A DNA stretch of 64,000 bases from Kudoa neothunni (Eukaryota; Cnidaria). A model generated the notes under the pieces. The model was not told the DNA's origin. It worked only from the letters and a program-made list of their open reading frames with translations, and ran no database searches. Location: positions 9,052,001 through 9,116,000 of the forward strand of contig OZ199840.1 of assembly GCA_964304625.1 (NCBI GenBank). Direction: 5' to 3'. The translations under genes were made by a program, and so were the position numbers. Of this stretch, positions 11,504 through 24,792 are shown one piece after another (position 1 is the first letter of the stretch; every line of letters starts with the position of its first letter).

Positions 11504-14500
11504 ATGACTTCGAAGAAGGTTCTCAGGATATGATTTTATCCTCTAGTAACTCGGGACAAAATTATAAGGTCAAATTCAAGGGTGAATTGTCAACGAAAGG
11601 TGAATTAGTGTGCACTGTCAAAGAATCAAAAGATGACCTAACTGCCTACGAAGATTTTGAAAACAACGGAGAAGGAATTAAGAAGAAGTGCAAAGAACTT
11701 TCAACAGAATTTGGTATTAATATCAACATTCAGAATAAATTTAAATATATTTCCGTTACTTATCCAGATTCTAAACCAGTAACCACATTAGATTTAGTAA
11801 CATTCGTTGTGATTGAAAAATTTTTTTCAATGTTGAGCCTATTTCTAAGCAATTTCGACTAGGATGAAAATAAAACCCAAGGATTAACGTCAGATGGATC
11901 TCAACCACAAAAATCATTAACGTCACAACCAATAACTTTTAATTCTGGGAAAGTTTATTCCTATTATATGGGTATAAAATAATATAATGATAAGTTTAAC
12001 AACTTTTTAGATTTTTACGAAGAAATAAGTCATATAGCTAAATTGGATGGAGACAAAATTAAGTTATCTATAAATAAATGTCCATCGTCCTGTAAAGCGT
12101 ACAAAGATGAAAATATAGTAAATCCTACATCAGAAACATGTAATGGTGACCAAACAACGCTAAAATATTACTCTATTCAATTCGATGAGCTTGTTAAAGA
12201 TTATTATATAAGTTGTCCGGAATATTTTGATTTTCATTATTTTTACGATAATACATTTGTTCAAAATCACGCACCGGTTTTCAGTAGATTTTACTACGAA
12301 TTAAGCGACAATGGTGAGAATAATGCATTATCAGTTAAACTGGTTAACGAAGAGCCATCTAAAATGTGCACGTTTGAATGGATTGATGCCACAGCATCCG
12401 CTTCGAATAATTTTTTCTCAAACGTGTGCGAGAATAAGAACAACTGTTTTTATAGTATGTGTAGTAGCTATAAATTTGGAAGTTTGCCAACAACCGTAAA
12501 GGCAGTGAAAATACGAGTCCTAAAATTAGGAATGAAACCTTCGATTGGTTATCAAAATAATATATACTTACGTAATACCTATAAATATCTAATAAATATA
12601 TCGTAATTTCTAGTGAAACAAGGAGAGGATGTTTCGGTTGAATCATCAGGAACAAAAATTAAGATCAACATTAGTGCTAATAATAAAAATGAACATGGTG
12701 GGACTATTACTGGTACAGATGATGTTAAATGCACCCTAACTTTATGGAACACATATGCTCCATTGGTTAGCGAAACTGGAAGGATATCTGTAAAGGATCC
12801 ATCATCTTGCGAATTTAAGGAAATGGAAATAACGCCGGTTCTGATTCATTTACCTAACGACATTATGGTGTCTATAACAAATATACCAGATTATTCACCT
12901 AGGAAATATTTTTTCAATAAAGCGAGTATTTTTTATATTAAAATTGTTTTAAAATATTTTTTAGGCCAAATTACTGAACTTTCCTCTGGTGATATTTCAG
13001 TTACTGCTACTTATAGTGGCTTCAGAATCGCTCAAAATACATTCAGCGCAACAGCCACCTGCACTATTTACGTTAGGGAACACAACAAATTATATTACCC
13101 TGCTATTTGTTCAGGCAATGTGTTATGTGTAAAACCTTGCAGCTCGGATTTTACCATCATTGGGCTTTATTCAGATACCACCTATGAGCTCAAAATTGTT
13201 CCTAGTGGAGCAAACAATATTAAAACTATTTCCAGCATAAAGACAGGTAAAAAAATAATTTTTAGATCAACTAACATATAATAGATGGTCAAACAATTCA
13301 ATTTGAAGTTTCAAATGATTCAACGAAGAATGATCTCATAATAGAACCTCAAAAAGCTTTAAATGACATTAGTGGTAGTGACTGCTATTATCAGTTGTAT
13401 AAACACGATGGAAACCAAAGTAAGGACACCGGGTTATTTTTATTAACATTTTTGTAGCTTCACCTACAAAAATCATAAAGTCCTACATCGGTTGCACAGA
13501 TAGTGAAAATATTAAAAAATGCGATAAAATTCAGTTTGATAAGAACATATACGATAATAACTATAACTACAGATTGATGATATATGTACCTGATAAATTG
13601 AAACCTGTCAAACTATCAATACCAGGTAACATATGTATCTACTCTCAATCAACATATTTTTATAGCTTTTACTCGAAGAGGAAAACTTGAACAAAAGCTT
13701 ATTCCTTATAATGTTAACGCTGCTGAGAAGTTTTCTATTACATTGTTAGAATTTCCCGTGAATTATAAATGTGCCATAAAGATATCGAGTTTAACAACAA
13801 CTCCTGAATTCAACAAACCAACAGGTTGTACGGGATTAAATGGAGATGACTGCATAATGGAATGCGTTAAAAATGAACTTGAAATTGGGAACATAAATTC
13901 AAAATTAGATCGATATTTATCAGTTTGTTACGGAAAAAACGACGAGGAAGCAAAAAAATGTAAAAAAGTTCAGGTTTTCCCAATAATAATGAGTAATTAA
14001 TATACATTATATCACCTTTTGAAATATATAGTTAAAATATAATTTATAAAAAATAGAACTAACAATAATCTTCAATATAAAATTCATTCAACTTATATAA
14101 ACAATTTTGTAGATTTAAATCAGAAAAACACTTATTCAATATCTCACTCTGATGGACAAATTACATTTACCTACAAAACAAATTCTGTTTCAGATTGGAT
14201 TATTGAGTACGATGGGAAGAATGACCAACATAGTGAAACGTTTAAAAATGGATTTGAAGTAGAAAATTATTCCGACACAATACAAAGAAAATCTGATATA
14301 TTTTCAATTGATAGATCCATGGATTATTACAAATTTAGTTCAACACTACTGTGGCCTGGTTTATTCTATTATTTGAATAATAGTTATTTGTATGATAAGA
14401 CACTCCTAAAATCTCAGATTATTTATTCTGTTTCAAGGACTGATAGCCCTAAAAAAATACAATTAAAATTCTCTCCTGGTCCATATAACGATGAGATTTG

Positions 14501-16272
14501 TCATATCAAAGTATTTGAGGTCGATGGTAATGGAGCCGAACAAAAAGATAAAGTTCTGAATGGATGCACAAATGCAGAAAAAGAATGTTTTCGACTTTGT
14601 CAAGACAGCATTATCAATTTGACAGAAGAAATAAATAAAGTTGGTGTTACAATAAAACGAAGATTTGATGCGAATGGATTCAAACAATACTTTAAAAGTA
14701 AAATTTATTTAAACGTTAATAATAATAATGCTTTTATAGGAGGTGATAGTGGTATCGATTTAAGAGATATTATTGATGAGGGGGGTCACAATTCAAGGAC
14801 TTAACGTTTACAAAGCTATTAATGGGGGAGGTGCAGATATTGCATGTATCATTAAAGTATACAGAGCAACTACTTTTTCTAATGAAGAAAACGCTCGATG
14901 CAATGACAATGGTGAATGCAATACTACATGTGGAGAGTCATTTTCTATTAATAAATTGGAAGTTGGAACAAATTACATCGTTTCTGTATCGATAAGCAAT
15001 ATTGGAATTAGTGACTATACAAAGAAAATAGCATTTCGAACAAGTATCTGTACATTCTAATAATAATATTTCAAAAGTGTTTAGCTGGGGGAACAGATAT
15101 AAATGGAAATAATTCAATTCCCGACATAAAGGGCGGAAACGCCACTATAACACCATTTTCTGCAGATGGTTCGTTACCAATATGCAGAATTTATCTTAAC
15201 AAGAATGGTGACTCCAATCCTAAATATATGGCTACTTGTGACGAAATTGGAGCGTGCGAACATAAATGCGACAATGAGTTCAAAATTATAAATCTAATAT
15301 TAGGAGCAACTTACGAAATGATTGTTGAACCATCCGATGGTAGAAAGGAGAAGAAATATGAAGTTCAAACGAGTATTTTACTTAAAAAGTCTTATTATTA
15401 ATAAAACTTTTTAGCAAATACCGATGTTACTATCACATCTACGTTAAACGGAGATAGTGATTTGAAAGTTGAAGTGACTTGGGCTGAAAAAGATGATAAT
15501 TCAAGGTGTCCGTTTTTCTTGCAGGAAAAAAAAGATGAAGGTGTGTCGGGAGAAACTGTTACATGGTGTAATGATGATGCAGAATGTTCGGCTAATAACT
15601 GTAGTATCAACATCAATAAATTGTCAAAAGAAAAAGATTACATATTGAAACTGAAAGTGAAGGATTATTCACTCTATAAAGATACAATTATTCTATGTAA
15701 ATGCACTTTTTGACAATTTTATAATTTGTATAATCGAATAATATTTATAAAAAAGACTCAAAAATGGTTCAAAGGATTGGGTAATAGAGTTTCAATAATA
15801 TTGTTTTATTATAATAATTTTTTAGTAAATTAAATACAAAAATTCAACAAATTAATAGATTTATAGAAGGTGAAAATGTTAGGAGCGATTACACCAATAT
15901 TGACGTGGATGATATCGCACAAAAAATAAAAGTTGCTGAAGAAAGGTAATTAGTTTGTCCAATATTTTTATAACAATTTATTTAGTATAATTTCTATCCA
16001 AAAAATACAATATAAATATAAAATGTTTAGAGAATAAAAAAGTAGACGATTATGAAGCTGCAAAGAACAGTCATTCGTAATTTTTGGTAAAATTTTCAAA
16101 TTTTAACATTGTTAAGGTCATTGGGCACTTACATGTAATAAAGTAAGCAATATGAAATTTTATAACCATTTTTAGATTGTATGCGATGATACCCATCGTG
16201 GCCTCACTATTTATGGTGATAGGACTGGTAGTTCACAGAAAAAATTCCAAAGATACTACTCATGATCTCTAA
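11504..16272 (+). CDS. Tandem four-cysteine-module type I membrane protein (5' partial)
   Basis: I do not recognise this as a named family. At least eleven exons can be read, with GT-AG introns at 11779-11862, 11972-12010, 12572-12613, 12926-12964, 13247-13284, 13420-13457, 13626-13665, 13993-14112, 15044-15084 and 15373-15414. From 11972 on these all fall in phase 1. Most exons hold one module of about 90-110 residues with the pattern C-x(15-21)-C-x(5-7)-C-x(3-4)-C followed by L..gt.Y.v.v, for example TCTIYV...ICSGNVLCVKPC and ACIIKV...RCNDNGECNTTC. The ending L..g..Y.v resembles a fibronectin-III or Ig-like beta-sandwich strand. The last exon (16176-16272) encodes a single membrane helix (MIPIVASLFMVIGLVV) and a short tail HRKNSKDTTHDL. 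Splicing between 15696 and 16175 is not fully resolved. A G6 run near 14780 shifts the frame by one base. The first exons lie in or beyond the gap, so no signal peptide is seen. An AATAAA lies at 16326. Confidence 0.8.
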
Positions 16273-19270
16273 AAATTAACGGTCCATCCTGCAGACATGT
16301 AGTTTTTAAGAATATATTTTATTAGAATAAAACTATTATATATTTAATTTTCTTGATATTTCTTTCAATAGTTAAATTATGTAAATGTCCATGCTTATTC
16401 TAAAATTGGGATTGTATGGGTATTGTATATATATTATTTACACAATTTTTAAAATTCGATGTCATTGGAGTCGACAAACACAAGGATTCTTTTTATTGAA
16501 TAAATGTCTATATCAGATCAATATAATTATAATGAAAGTCTTAGTTTATTTTAATAATTAATAAAAGATAGAATTGAAAATTATTTAAATATTTCAGTAT
16601 TAGATTTACTAAATAAATCATTTTAGAAGTAATAACTTATATCTAGTGCTTATAATTAGTCCAAAAGAAATTCTACATTAAAAATAATTTTAATATTATA
16701 ATTGTTAAACAGATTAATAAAGCTACTGAACCAAATATAAAAATTTCTACATGGAATTTAATATCCTCCACCTTTATATTATAAATATAATGGAGTTTCT
16801 CGAATTGAACGTAAACGATTCCAGGATGAATGTATTTAAACTTTAGCTTTACTGATTTGCGTATCATAGATCAGTAATTTAAAAACTAGATTATTTATTT
16901 AAAAATGAACTTTAAATTGCAATTATTTTTAAAAAAAAATTTTTATTATTCTGTTTCTTGTAATTTAGATAGATTACTAATTCTAACCAATAAAAATTTA
17001 TTTTTCATATTAATTTCTGGTAAAACATAAATATTTTAACTTATCTGAGGGTGACAACATAAATGAAGTAACCTCTCACGAAACACTCTAACATTATTGG
17101 CTTTTAATTATAATTGAAACTTTTCAGTCTAAATAAAACTTATTACAATTAAACCTTATTTTTAGGCTTTATAAATTATCAAAAAAAATTATAAAAAATT
17201 TCTAACAAAAGTTTATGCTGATACGATCCTTAATGGTTTAACCTAAAAAGTGCCTTAAATTCATTGAAATGTAAAGTGAACAAAAGAAAAAATCGAATCT
17301 AAGGCGCTCTGTTTAAAGTATTATCTGCAAAATAATTTAAATATATTATATTACTTTATGTCTATTAAAAAACAATATAAATTATTTTGGCCAATTCTAA
17401 ATATGGATCGCCGTTTATTTTCAAAAAATTTGATGACTAAAATTGATGTTAATCAAAGACGACAATCCCAAATTAAACATTAAAATACCTATTCGGAAAT
17501 TTGGAATAACGCCACTTTAAAGAATTTAAGTTATTTGTAGAAATAATCGTAATATATTCTCTAAAAAATTTCTTGTTAAAATATAATTTGTCATAGTTTA
17601 AATATATTTATGTATATTTATAAAATCAAGAAATTAATTTAAATGAAATATACAAAAATTCTTGTTGTCTATTTTCTTGTAAATCATTATTTGTAATTAT
17701 ATAATATATCTACTTCAGGAAAAAATAGATATACTAAAACCCAATCCGGTTTATTTCTTGTTAAAAGCGTAAACATTAAATATATTTATAAATGGATATA
17801 ATTTAATGAAAATGTTCGTATAACTACTTTTCTATGTAAAAATTGATTAAACAATATTTTTAAAATGGAAAAACTATCAATACATTCATGAGTTTAATTT
17901 TAAGATTAGTGAAAATTGTGCATATAAACAGATAAGTCGTATTTTGTATAATACTCGAAAAATTTGTTTGAGTAGTTTCAGTTTAATAATAACGTTTTTA
18001 TTAAGGAGAAATTTTGAATAATGATAAAAAATAATTTTTTGATACAAACTCACAGATAAAATTGAGAACATTTAAAGTTATTGTGTCTCGTTAATAATTG
18101 CGTATGTATATTGTGTATAACAATGTTCCATGAGAAATTTTTAATATTTGTAAGTTATTTTTTTTGGCTGAATCTTTTATTTCTATATTTAACTTGTAAG
18201 CTGCGAGTAAAGATAATTAATTCAATTTTGTAATGTTGGAGTGCCATACATTGTTTTATTCCCCATAAATTACCATTTAAAAATGATTTATGTCTAATGA
18301 TAATTCAAAATTTGAACGCAATAGTGACTTTAGCGACTAAGAATTATACGATTTCTTCGCGTTTTAACCTTTGATACTGTAGTTTATTTTATACATACGA
18401 GGTGGGGGCCGCAGGTTTCCGACCTCTGTATTAAGTAAATTAAAAAACATTGTTATATTAGTATAATTTAAAATCAACAAAGTGTTTAGTATTTTATAAG
18501 ATCAAATTTTCTAACTTATTACCTATGAAACCGGTTAAAATATAAATGTTTATGGGTAAGTCATTCAAAGGTTAAATTGATATGAAATATCAAAAAGAAT
18601 AATTTATCGCTTCACGATTCTTTTTAGTTTCCGCATCTTTTCACAAAATGATAAAATAAAAAATATTTGTTTGGTCGGAATCATATTTCTGTCAAATCAC
18701 ATGTGATAAAAAAAGAAAATTACTTAAACGAAGAGAATGTGAATAAAATAATACAATTAAAGATAAATAAAAAAATTTTTCTTTTTTGACAATAATTTAT
18801 CGAAACAGTGATCTTTATTAATAAAAATACTAATAAAATATAGTTTATAAATGACATGATATTTTATATAGTAGCGCAAAATATATATGATAATTACGCG
18901 TGCGTGGAATATGGATTTCTTAGTTTTTTGTTTTAACCATAAATTTAAAATCAAACGAAGAAAATAAACATGTGACCCAATTTTGAATAGAAACTTTTAG
19001 TTTATATAATTACTTAATGCAATTTGATTTTAACTTATGGTATAAAAATTAAAAATAATTCAACAAGAAAGATATAAAACATATTTTTACGCTAATAAGG
19101 GTTTCATTCTTATTTGTCTTACGGTTTATTAAAATAAATCTGGAATAAAATTGTAAAGAACATAGAGATTTAATAAATCTTATGTGTCTTTTTCATAAAG
19201 ACAAATATTTTATCATTTATTGATTTGATATTTTTAAATGAAACAAATAAAATTATCATTTTGTATATTA
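16273..19270. other. AT-rich intergenic stretch with one short membrane-helix frame
   Basis: No gene that I can support. The only notable frame is 16673-16867 (-), 64 codons ending in a strongly hydrophobic segment FGSVALLICLTIIILKLFLM and a stop. It could be the last exon of an unrecognised membrane protein or chance coding in AT-rich DNA. Near 18400-18437 a GC-richer block (GAGGTGGGGGCCGCAGGTTT followed by CCGACCTCTG) resembles a degraded hAT terminus. Confidence 0.5.
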
Positions 19271-19272
19271 CA

Positions 19273-19753
19273 TTAACATATAGAAAATAATAAATTGAAA
19301 ACGTAATTCAACTTTTCTATAAAATTCATCCAATAATTATTGTTTACCAGATTTATTTCAGCTTCAAGGGCAGATAAACCGTACATAATATACATTCGAA
19401 CAAGAATCTCATTGGGTTTAAGGTTCTTTCCCACAAGTAATCCTTTTCTATTCATCAATTCAAAAAACAAAGTTATTGCAATCTGATTTCCATTCATTCT
19501 ACCATTGCTACTAACAACTACTTTCCCATACTTTATCCTAAACGTATTTTTCTACAAAATGGAAGAAGAAATTACATTGACAACTTTATCCATACTTTCC
19601 ATTCTTGCCGTAGGAAATGCCCTTATCCCGCTCTACCACAATTTCAATAATGCAGCTACGGCGTTAAAAAAGAGCCACCCCTCTATAACCACCCTAGTTT
19701 ACTTAATACTCGAATCTATCTATTCTAATGCCTTATTTTTCCTTAGTTGCTAA
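19273..19753 (-). other. Unassigned coding-like block, both strands open
   Basis: The minus strand 19273-19497 encodes MNGNQIAITLFFELMNRKGL... ending NLLFSIC, with further open stretches upstream in nearby frames (SSSIL, then KNTFRIKYGKVVVSSNGR). The plus strand 19505-19753 is also open (MEEEITLTTLSILSILAVGN...). The less AT-biased codon mix suggests decayed coding sequence, more likely minus strand, but I recognise no family. A short imperfect hairpin (CCTTGGAGG...CCTATAAGG) follows near 19842-19875. Confidence 0.25.
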
Positions 19754-20189
19754 TTGTATTTTTTGCGCGGATAGAAAAATATGAACTTAGCATTCTGTGC
19801 CTCGAAAATTTAGCATGGACTCATGTTATGAGATTCACGCCCCTTGGAGGCATGTGTAACACTCCTATAAGGAGGTTCATAATCTATTTCATTGCATCAA
19901 ATCATTGATACGGAAGATAACATAATTATAACTATATTTTTAATAAATGCATTAAATTTCCAGACAATTAACTATATAAATATATATATATATATAATTT
20001 ATCGCAAAACATTATTTAAGGCCAAAAACAAAAACATCCTAAATTTCACATAACTGATGAACGTCATAAAGATACGATGTAGTAATTATGAGATGTTTAT
20101 AATAAATCAATGATCCAGATATCGAAAGAGAAATCCCGGAAAGCTAAAAATAATAGGTAAAAATATTATACATAAATAATTGAAAAACC

Positions 20190-21976
20190 TTATAAATATT
20201 CAATCTTTCCAGCCCTCCTCTTAAATAATATGTATATTGCAACAATAATTATTCCCACTCCGACTATCGTGGATATAACAATTGCTACAATTGAACCAGT
20301 GGAAAGTGATTTTGAAATTTTACTCCCAGTAGAATTTTTTCCAATTAGAGGTTTGATAACAGTAGCTACTGTTGTCTCATGTTTATCGACTATACGACGC
20401 TGGCGCGTGTTACTAGTGCGGGTATCATCAGATACGACAATGAATGTTTCCTTGCTAATATTTTTCAAAGTAGTAGGAGTTGGAGTAGTTGTTAAAGTAG
20501 TAGGAGTAGGTGTAGTTGTCAAAGTAATAGGGGTGGGTCTAGTTGTCAACGTAGTGGGAGCAGGTGTAGTTGTCAAAATAATGGGGGTAGGTCTAGTTTT
20601 CAACGTAGTGGGAGTTGATTTCGTTGTCAAAGTAGTAGGAGTTGGAGTAGTTGTCAAAGTAATAGGGGTGGGTCTAGTTTTCAAAGTAGTAGGAGTTGGA
20701 GTAGTTGTCAAAGTAATAGGGGTGGGTCTAGTTGTCAACGTAGTGGGAGTTGATTTCGTTGTCAAAGTAGTAGGAGTAGGTGTAGTTGTCAAAGTAATGG
20801 GGGTAGGTCTAGTTTTCAACGTAGTAGGAGTTGGAGTAGTTGTCAAAATAATGGGGGTAGGTCTAGTTTTCAAAGTAGTAGGAGTTGGAGTAGTTGTCAA
20901 AGTAATAGGGGTGGGTCTAGTTGTCAACGTAGTGGGAGTTGATTTCGTTGTCAAAGTAGTGGAAGTAGGTGTAGTTGTCAAAATAATGGGGGTAGGTCTA
21001 GTTTTCAACGTAGTGGGAGTTGATTTCGTTGTCAAAGTAATAGGAGTGGGTCTAGTTGTCAAAGTAGTAGGAGTAGGTGTAGTTGTCAAAATAATGGGGG
21101 TAGGTCTAGTTTTCAACGTAGTAGGGGTAGATGTAGTTATCAAAGTAGTAGGAGTAGGTGTAGTTGTCAAAGTAATGGGGGTAGGTCTAGTTTTCAACGT
21201 AATGGGAGTTGATTTCGTTGTCAAAGTAGTGGGAGTAGGTGTAGTTGTCAAAATAATGGGAGTGGGTCTAGTTGTCAAAGTAGTAGGAGTAGGTGTAGTT
21301 GTCAAAATAATGGGGGTAGGTCTAGTTTTCAAAGTAGTAGGAGTTGGAGTAGTTGTCAAAGTAATAGGGGTGGGTCTAGTTGTCAACGTAGTGGGGGTAG
21401 ATGTAGTTATCAAAGTAGTAGGAGTAGGTGTAGTTGTCAAAGTAATGGGGGTAGGTCTAGTTTTCAACGTAATGGGAGTTGATTTCGTTGTCAAAATAAT
21501 GGGAGTGGGTCTAGTTGTCAAAGTAGTAGGAGTAGGTGTAGTTGTCAAAATAATGGGGGTAGGTCTAGTTTTCAACGTAATGGGAGTTGATTTCGTTGTC
21601 AAAGTAGTAGGAGTAGGTGTAGTTGTCAAAGTAATGGGGGTAGGTCTAGTTTTCAACGTAGTAGGAGTTGGAGTAGTTGTCAAAGTAATAGGAGTGGGTC
21701 TAGTTGTCAAAGTAGTAGGAGTAGGTGTAGTTGTCAAAATAATGGGGGTAGGTCTAGTTTTCAACGTAGTAGGGGTAGATGTAGTTATCAAAGTAGTAGG
21801 AGTAGGTGTAGTTGTCAAAGTAATGGGGGTAGGTCTAGTTTTCAACGTAGTGGGAGTTGATTTCGTTGTCAAAGTAGTAGGAGTAGAAGTTGTGGGTGAT
21901 TTTGCTATAATGGAGTCATCGGAATCCTCTTCCTCCCTATAAGTAACATTTATCGGATGATGACTTAGGTATGGTC
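20190..21976 (-). CDS. Mucin-like Thr/Pro-repeat membrane protein (3' exon)
   Basis: One long exon, with an upstream splice acceptor placed at 21976-21977. It begins GPYLSHHPINVTYREEEDSD, then runs through about fifty copies of a 9-residue unit such as TTTPTPTTL, TTRPTPITL, TTKSTPITL, KTRPTPIIL (dense potential O-glycosylation sites). A non-repeat stalk follows with RTSNTRQRRIVDKHE, where RQRR fits a furin-type cleavage site. It ends in a membrane helix (SIVAIVISTIVGVGIIIVAI) and a short basic tail FKRRAGKIEYL. The architecture is that of a type I membrane mucin with possible proteolytic shedding. The 5' exons and signal peptide are not resolved; a frame at about 22050-22110 (NNRIDEIKKKSGKINNVKR) could be an upstream exon but its phase does not fit simply. 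The opposite strand is also open for 570 codons, which I treat as a by-product of the repeat. Confidence 0.75.
20485..21895 (-). repeat. 27-bp coding minisatellite of the mucin-like gene
   Basis: About fifty tandem 27-bp units on the minus strand, each coding L-(T/K/I)-T-x-(P/S)-T-P-(T/I)-(T/I). A handful of unit variants (R-type, K/S-type, T-type) recur in blocks, showing higher-order duplication by slippage or unequal exchange. The array length is probably variable between alleles and is prone to mis-assembly. Confidence 0.9.
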
Positions 21977-22980
21977 CTTAAAAAATGAAAACAGTAGTGG
22001 TATCATACTTTCGATATATCGAAATTAGGTTTACATCTTTCTCTTCATGTAGTCTTTTGACATTATTTATTTTTCCTGATTTTTTTTTAATTTCATCTAT
22101 GCGATTATTCTAAAAAGATGTTATTAGAATAATTAATCTCAAAGAACTTCAATCGTTTTTAATTGGGAAATCAACAGAAAAACTGCTATAACTTTAATCA
22201 TTTATAAGTGAATTATTTTTTAATCGCATACTAATGATGTTAAGGTAATGAAATATCACATTGCTTTAACTAAGTTCAATATAAAATAACTAAAGCAAAG
22301 TTTTGAGTAATTAAAATTTGCGTTATTGCTAATCTTTACGTTTAAAATGATAATCAATTAGAACGATTAATTATTCTAGATAAATGAATCAGTTAGATGG
22401 TATTTCCATGTTAAGTAATAAATATCATTAACTTTACACTTAAATGTAAAAGTTAAATTCGTTTATGTCGTAAGTATGATCTTTAAATCGATGCATTTGT
22501 CGTTGAATTCTTTTAATTACAGGTAAAATTATTATTTTAGAACAATAAAATAGTGAGAAAAATGTTTAACGTATAAATCTTCGTGAAATATGAAGTATAT
22601 ACCACAATAGTTAGAGTAATCTCGATGCTGAATATTCTCATTGATAATTCGAAATGTAGTAGATTTTAGGTTCATAAAAATATTTTTCTATGTTATATTT
22701 GGTCTTTTAATCATTTGAGATATTGTTTTTTTCTTACTTAATTAATATGAAGAACGTATGGATATTATAATAATAGATGTAATAATTTAAGTAATGAAAT
22801 TCCATTTTTACACTTCTCTAATCATTAGAGAGTTTTTATTAACACATTTAATAATAAAAATGAGATTATTATATCAGAATAAAGCCTTCAAGTAATACCT
22901 ACAAAGCATTATTTTTTCATAATTTACTTGCACTCCTATATTTGTTTCAGTGAATTATTTTGTTGCAATATAAACTTAAT
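21977..22980. other. AT-rich spacer upstream of the mucin-like exon
   Basis: Probably contains the 5' part of the mucin-like gene, but I cannot define further exons with confidence beyond the weak frame near 22050-22110. No RNA gene or transposon is seen. Its right edge is the start of the second copy of the duplicated segment. Confidence 0.4.
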
Positions 22981-23929
22981 AATAATATCAGAAACTACTT
23001 AAGTTCAGATCAATATCCATGCTACACTTATTTTTAAATCTGTATTTTCAAGAAATTAAATATAAAAATTCTAATTTCTCTACTTAGACGAGTGTATAAC
23101 ATACCTTATCATATTCTTCTATTGGAAAAACTTTCAAACTATGCAGTATAAATCATTACATTACGCTAATATTCGTCTCTTGGTGATATTAACACCTACA
23201 AACCTTAATCTTTATCAATAAACACTAAAATGTTCAAATAATCACTTAATCGTAATTTTGTAACCAGAACTAATGATTTCGTTCAAAATATCTCTATAAA
23301 GGGTATAAAAATTCTTCTCCACTTTCAAAATAAGATTCGGTTTAAGATTTTCTAATTAAATCATTTCTCGTAATATACAGTAACTATACACGGCATTGTC
23401 CTTAGGGTTGTAATGTGATTACACTAATACAAACACTACATTAGTCATGTCTTGTGCAAGCGTATGGATTAATTATTATTTCATATTAATAAATTAATTA
23501 TATTTCTACAATTATGATGTTGGCTATTTCTTACATAAGGGGACTATAGTCGGAAAATATCGGGTAAATCGTACAAAAACAACAAAATAAATTTATTTCA
23601 ATAATTCTTCATTATTTCTTTAACTCCCCAATGGATTTAGGATAAAAATACCCCAATAGTATATTATTACTCTAATTCTCCATATTTTTAAGGTCGTTAA
23701 TGTTTGAAATCCATCTATTCCTCAAAAATATCATTGTTACTTGTAAATTATATATTTATGCAAATATATAAAAAATAGCGGAGTTAGAGAATTTCCATCC
23801 TACGATGTATATTGGCATAAAAAAATACCTCAACTTTTTCTCTGCCAGATTTAAAATAAATAATGTTATAGACTATTTTTACTAAATTTAGTACTTTCTG
23901 GTGGTAAAATTTTAAAATGTTCTTAATTC

Positions 23930-24680
23930 TTGCCAAATCACGTCATTAAGTTCATTAGACTTGCACACATCGTCTCCCCTCCAAAAATAGATTATCTGGA
24001 TAGCAGCTGCAGTGATACTACGGATATTTCTCGTAGTGAATATGATGATAATTCCACAGATTCTGGAGAAGAATCAGATATTTTGAAGTGGAACCGTTTG
24101 ATCAATTTACAATGAGTAAAAAGGGAATTATGGGGAGATATCAAAAACCATCAACTTCTAAAGCATCAAAATGTAATATTATGCAGCTGACACCTGGTCT
24201 TACTGCCATTGCACATCAAGAGTCAAAACCCAACTCGATTGTTTTTTATATTTTTTACGGAAGAAATCATTTCGACGATAATAAAATATACTAATCAGTT
24301 TGGTGCTTCGAAATTTGACAATTGACATGACGTTGACGAGATTGAATTTAAAGGTTTTGGGGGATTTTAATTCTTATGGCCGTTCATAAAGCCTGCGTTG
24401 AACCTGTTGGCGAATTTTTTAGTACCTCCGAGGGCATGTGTGTTTATAGGCAACTGTTCAGTTACTATAGATTTCGACAGATATCTAAGGCAATTCATTT
24501 TAATGATTATAATACATGAGAAGACCGAAAAACGAAAGACAAATTTTGTAAGATTCGTGACATTTTTAGTTAATGGACCAGACAGTGCATTTTCGTGAAT
24601 TCGTTCGTCTTTTCATGAACTAAACATCGTGCTTAAATTTTTTCACGAAACAATCGAAATTTAATTCAAAAAAAAATTCA
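23930..24680 (+). mobile_element. piggyBac transposase relic A (copy 2)
   Basis: Same sequence as 950-1700: acidic N-terminus, YTNQFG block, FKGFWGILILMA and AIHFNDYN landmarks, broken by stops and frame changes. Confidence 0.7.
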
Positions 24681-24792
24681 GTCGCGAATCGGGAACGAAA
24701 CCATATTCATGGGGTTTGTATGGGGAGGTTTAATTTTTGAGATATATCGAAATTATGACTCTGTAAATTTTATACTAGTAATAGATCAATCC

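Noticed and set aside
12359-12655. Minus-strand frame of 98 codons in the module-protein exon
   Set aside because: Overlaps the conserved cysteine-module coding on the plus strand and has no features of its own.
14362-14386. Possible 25-nt intron GTTTATTC...AATAG
   Set aside because: Its removal would break the frame that leads into the next cysteine module, which is open without it.
20230-21942. 570-codon plus-strand frame (repeats of GVGVVVKV)
   Set aside because: Antisense of the Thr/Pro repeat array. The repeat unit is a multiple of three, so all copies stay open together. The minus strand has a sensible stalk, furin-type site, membrane helix and tail.
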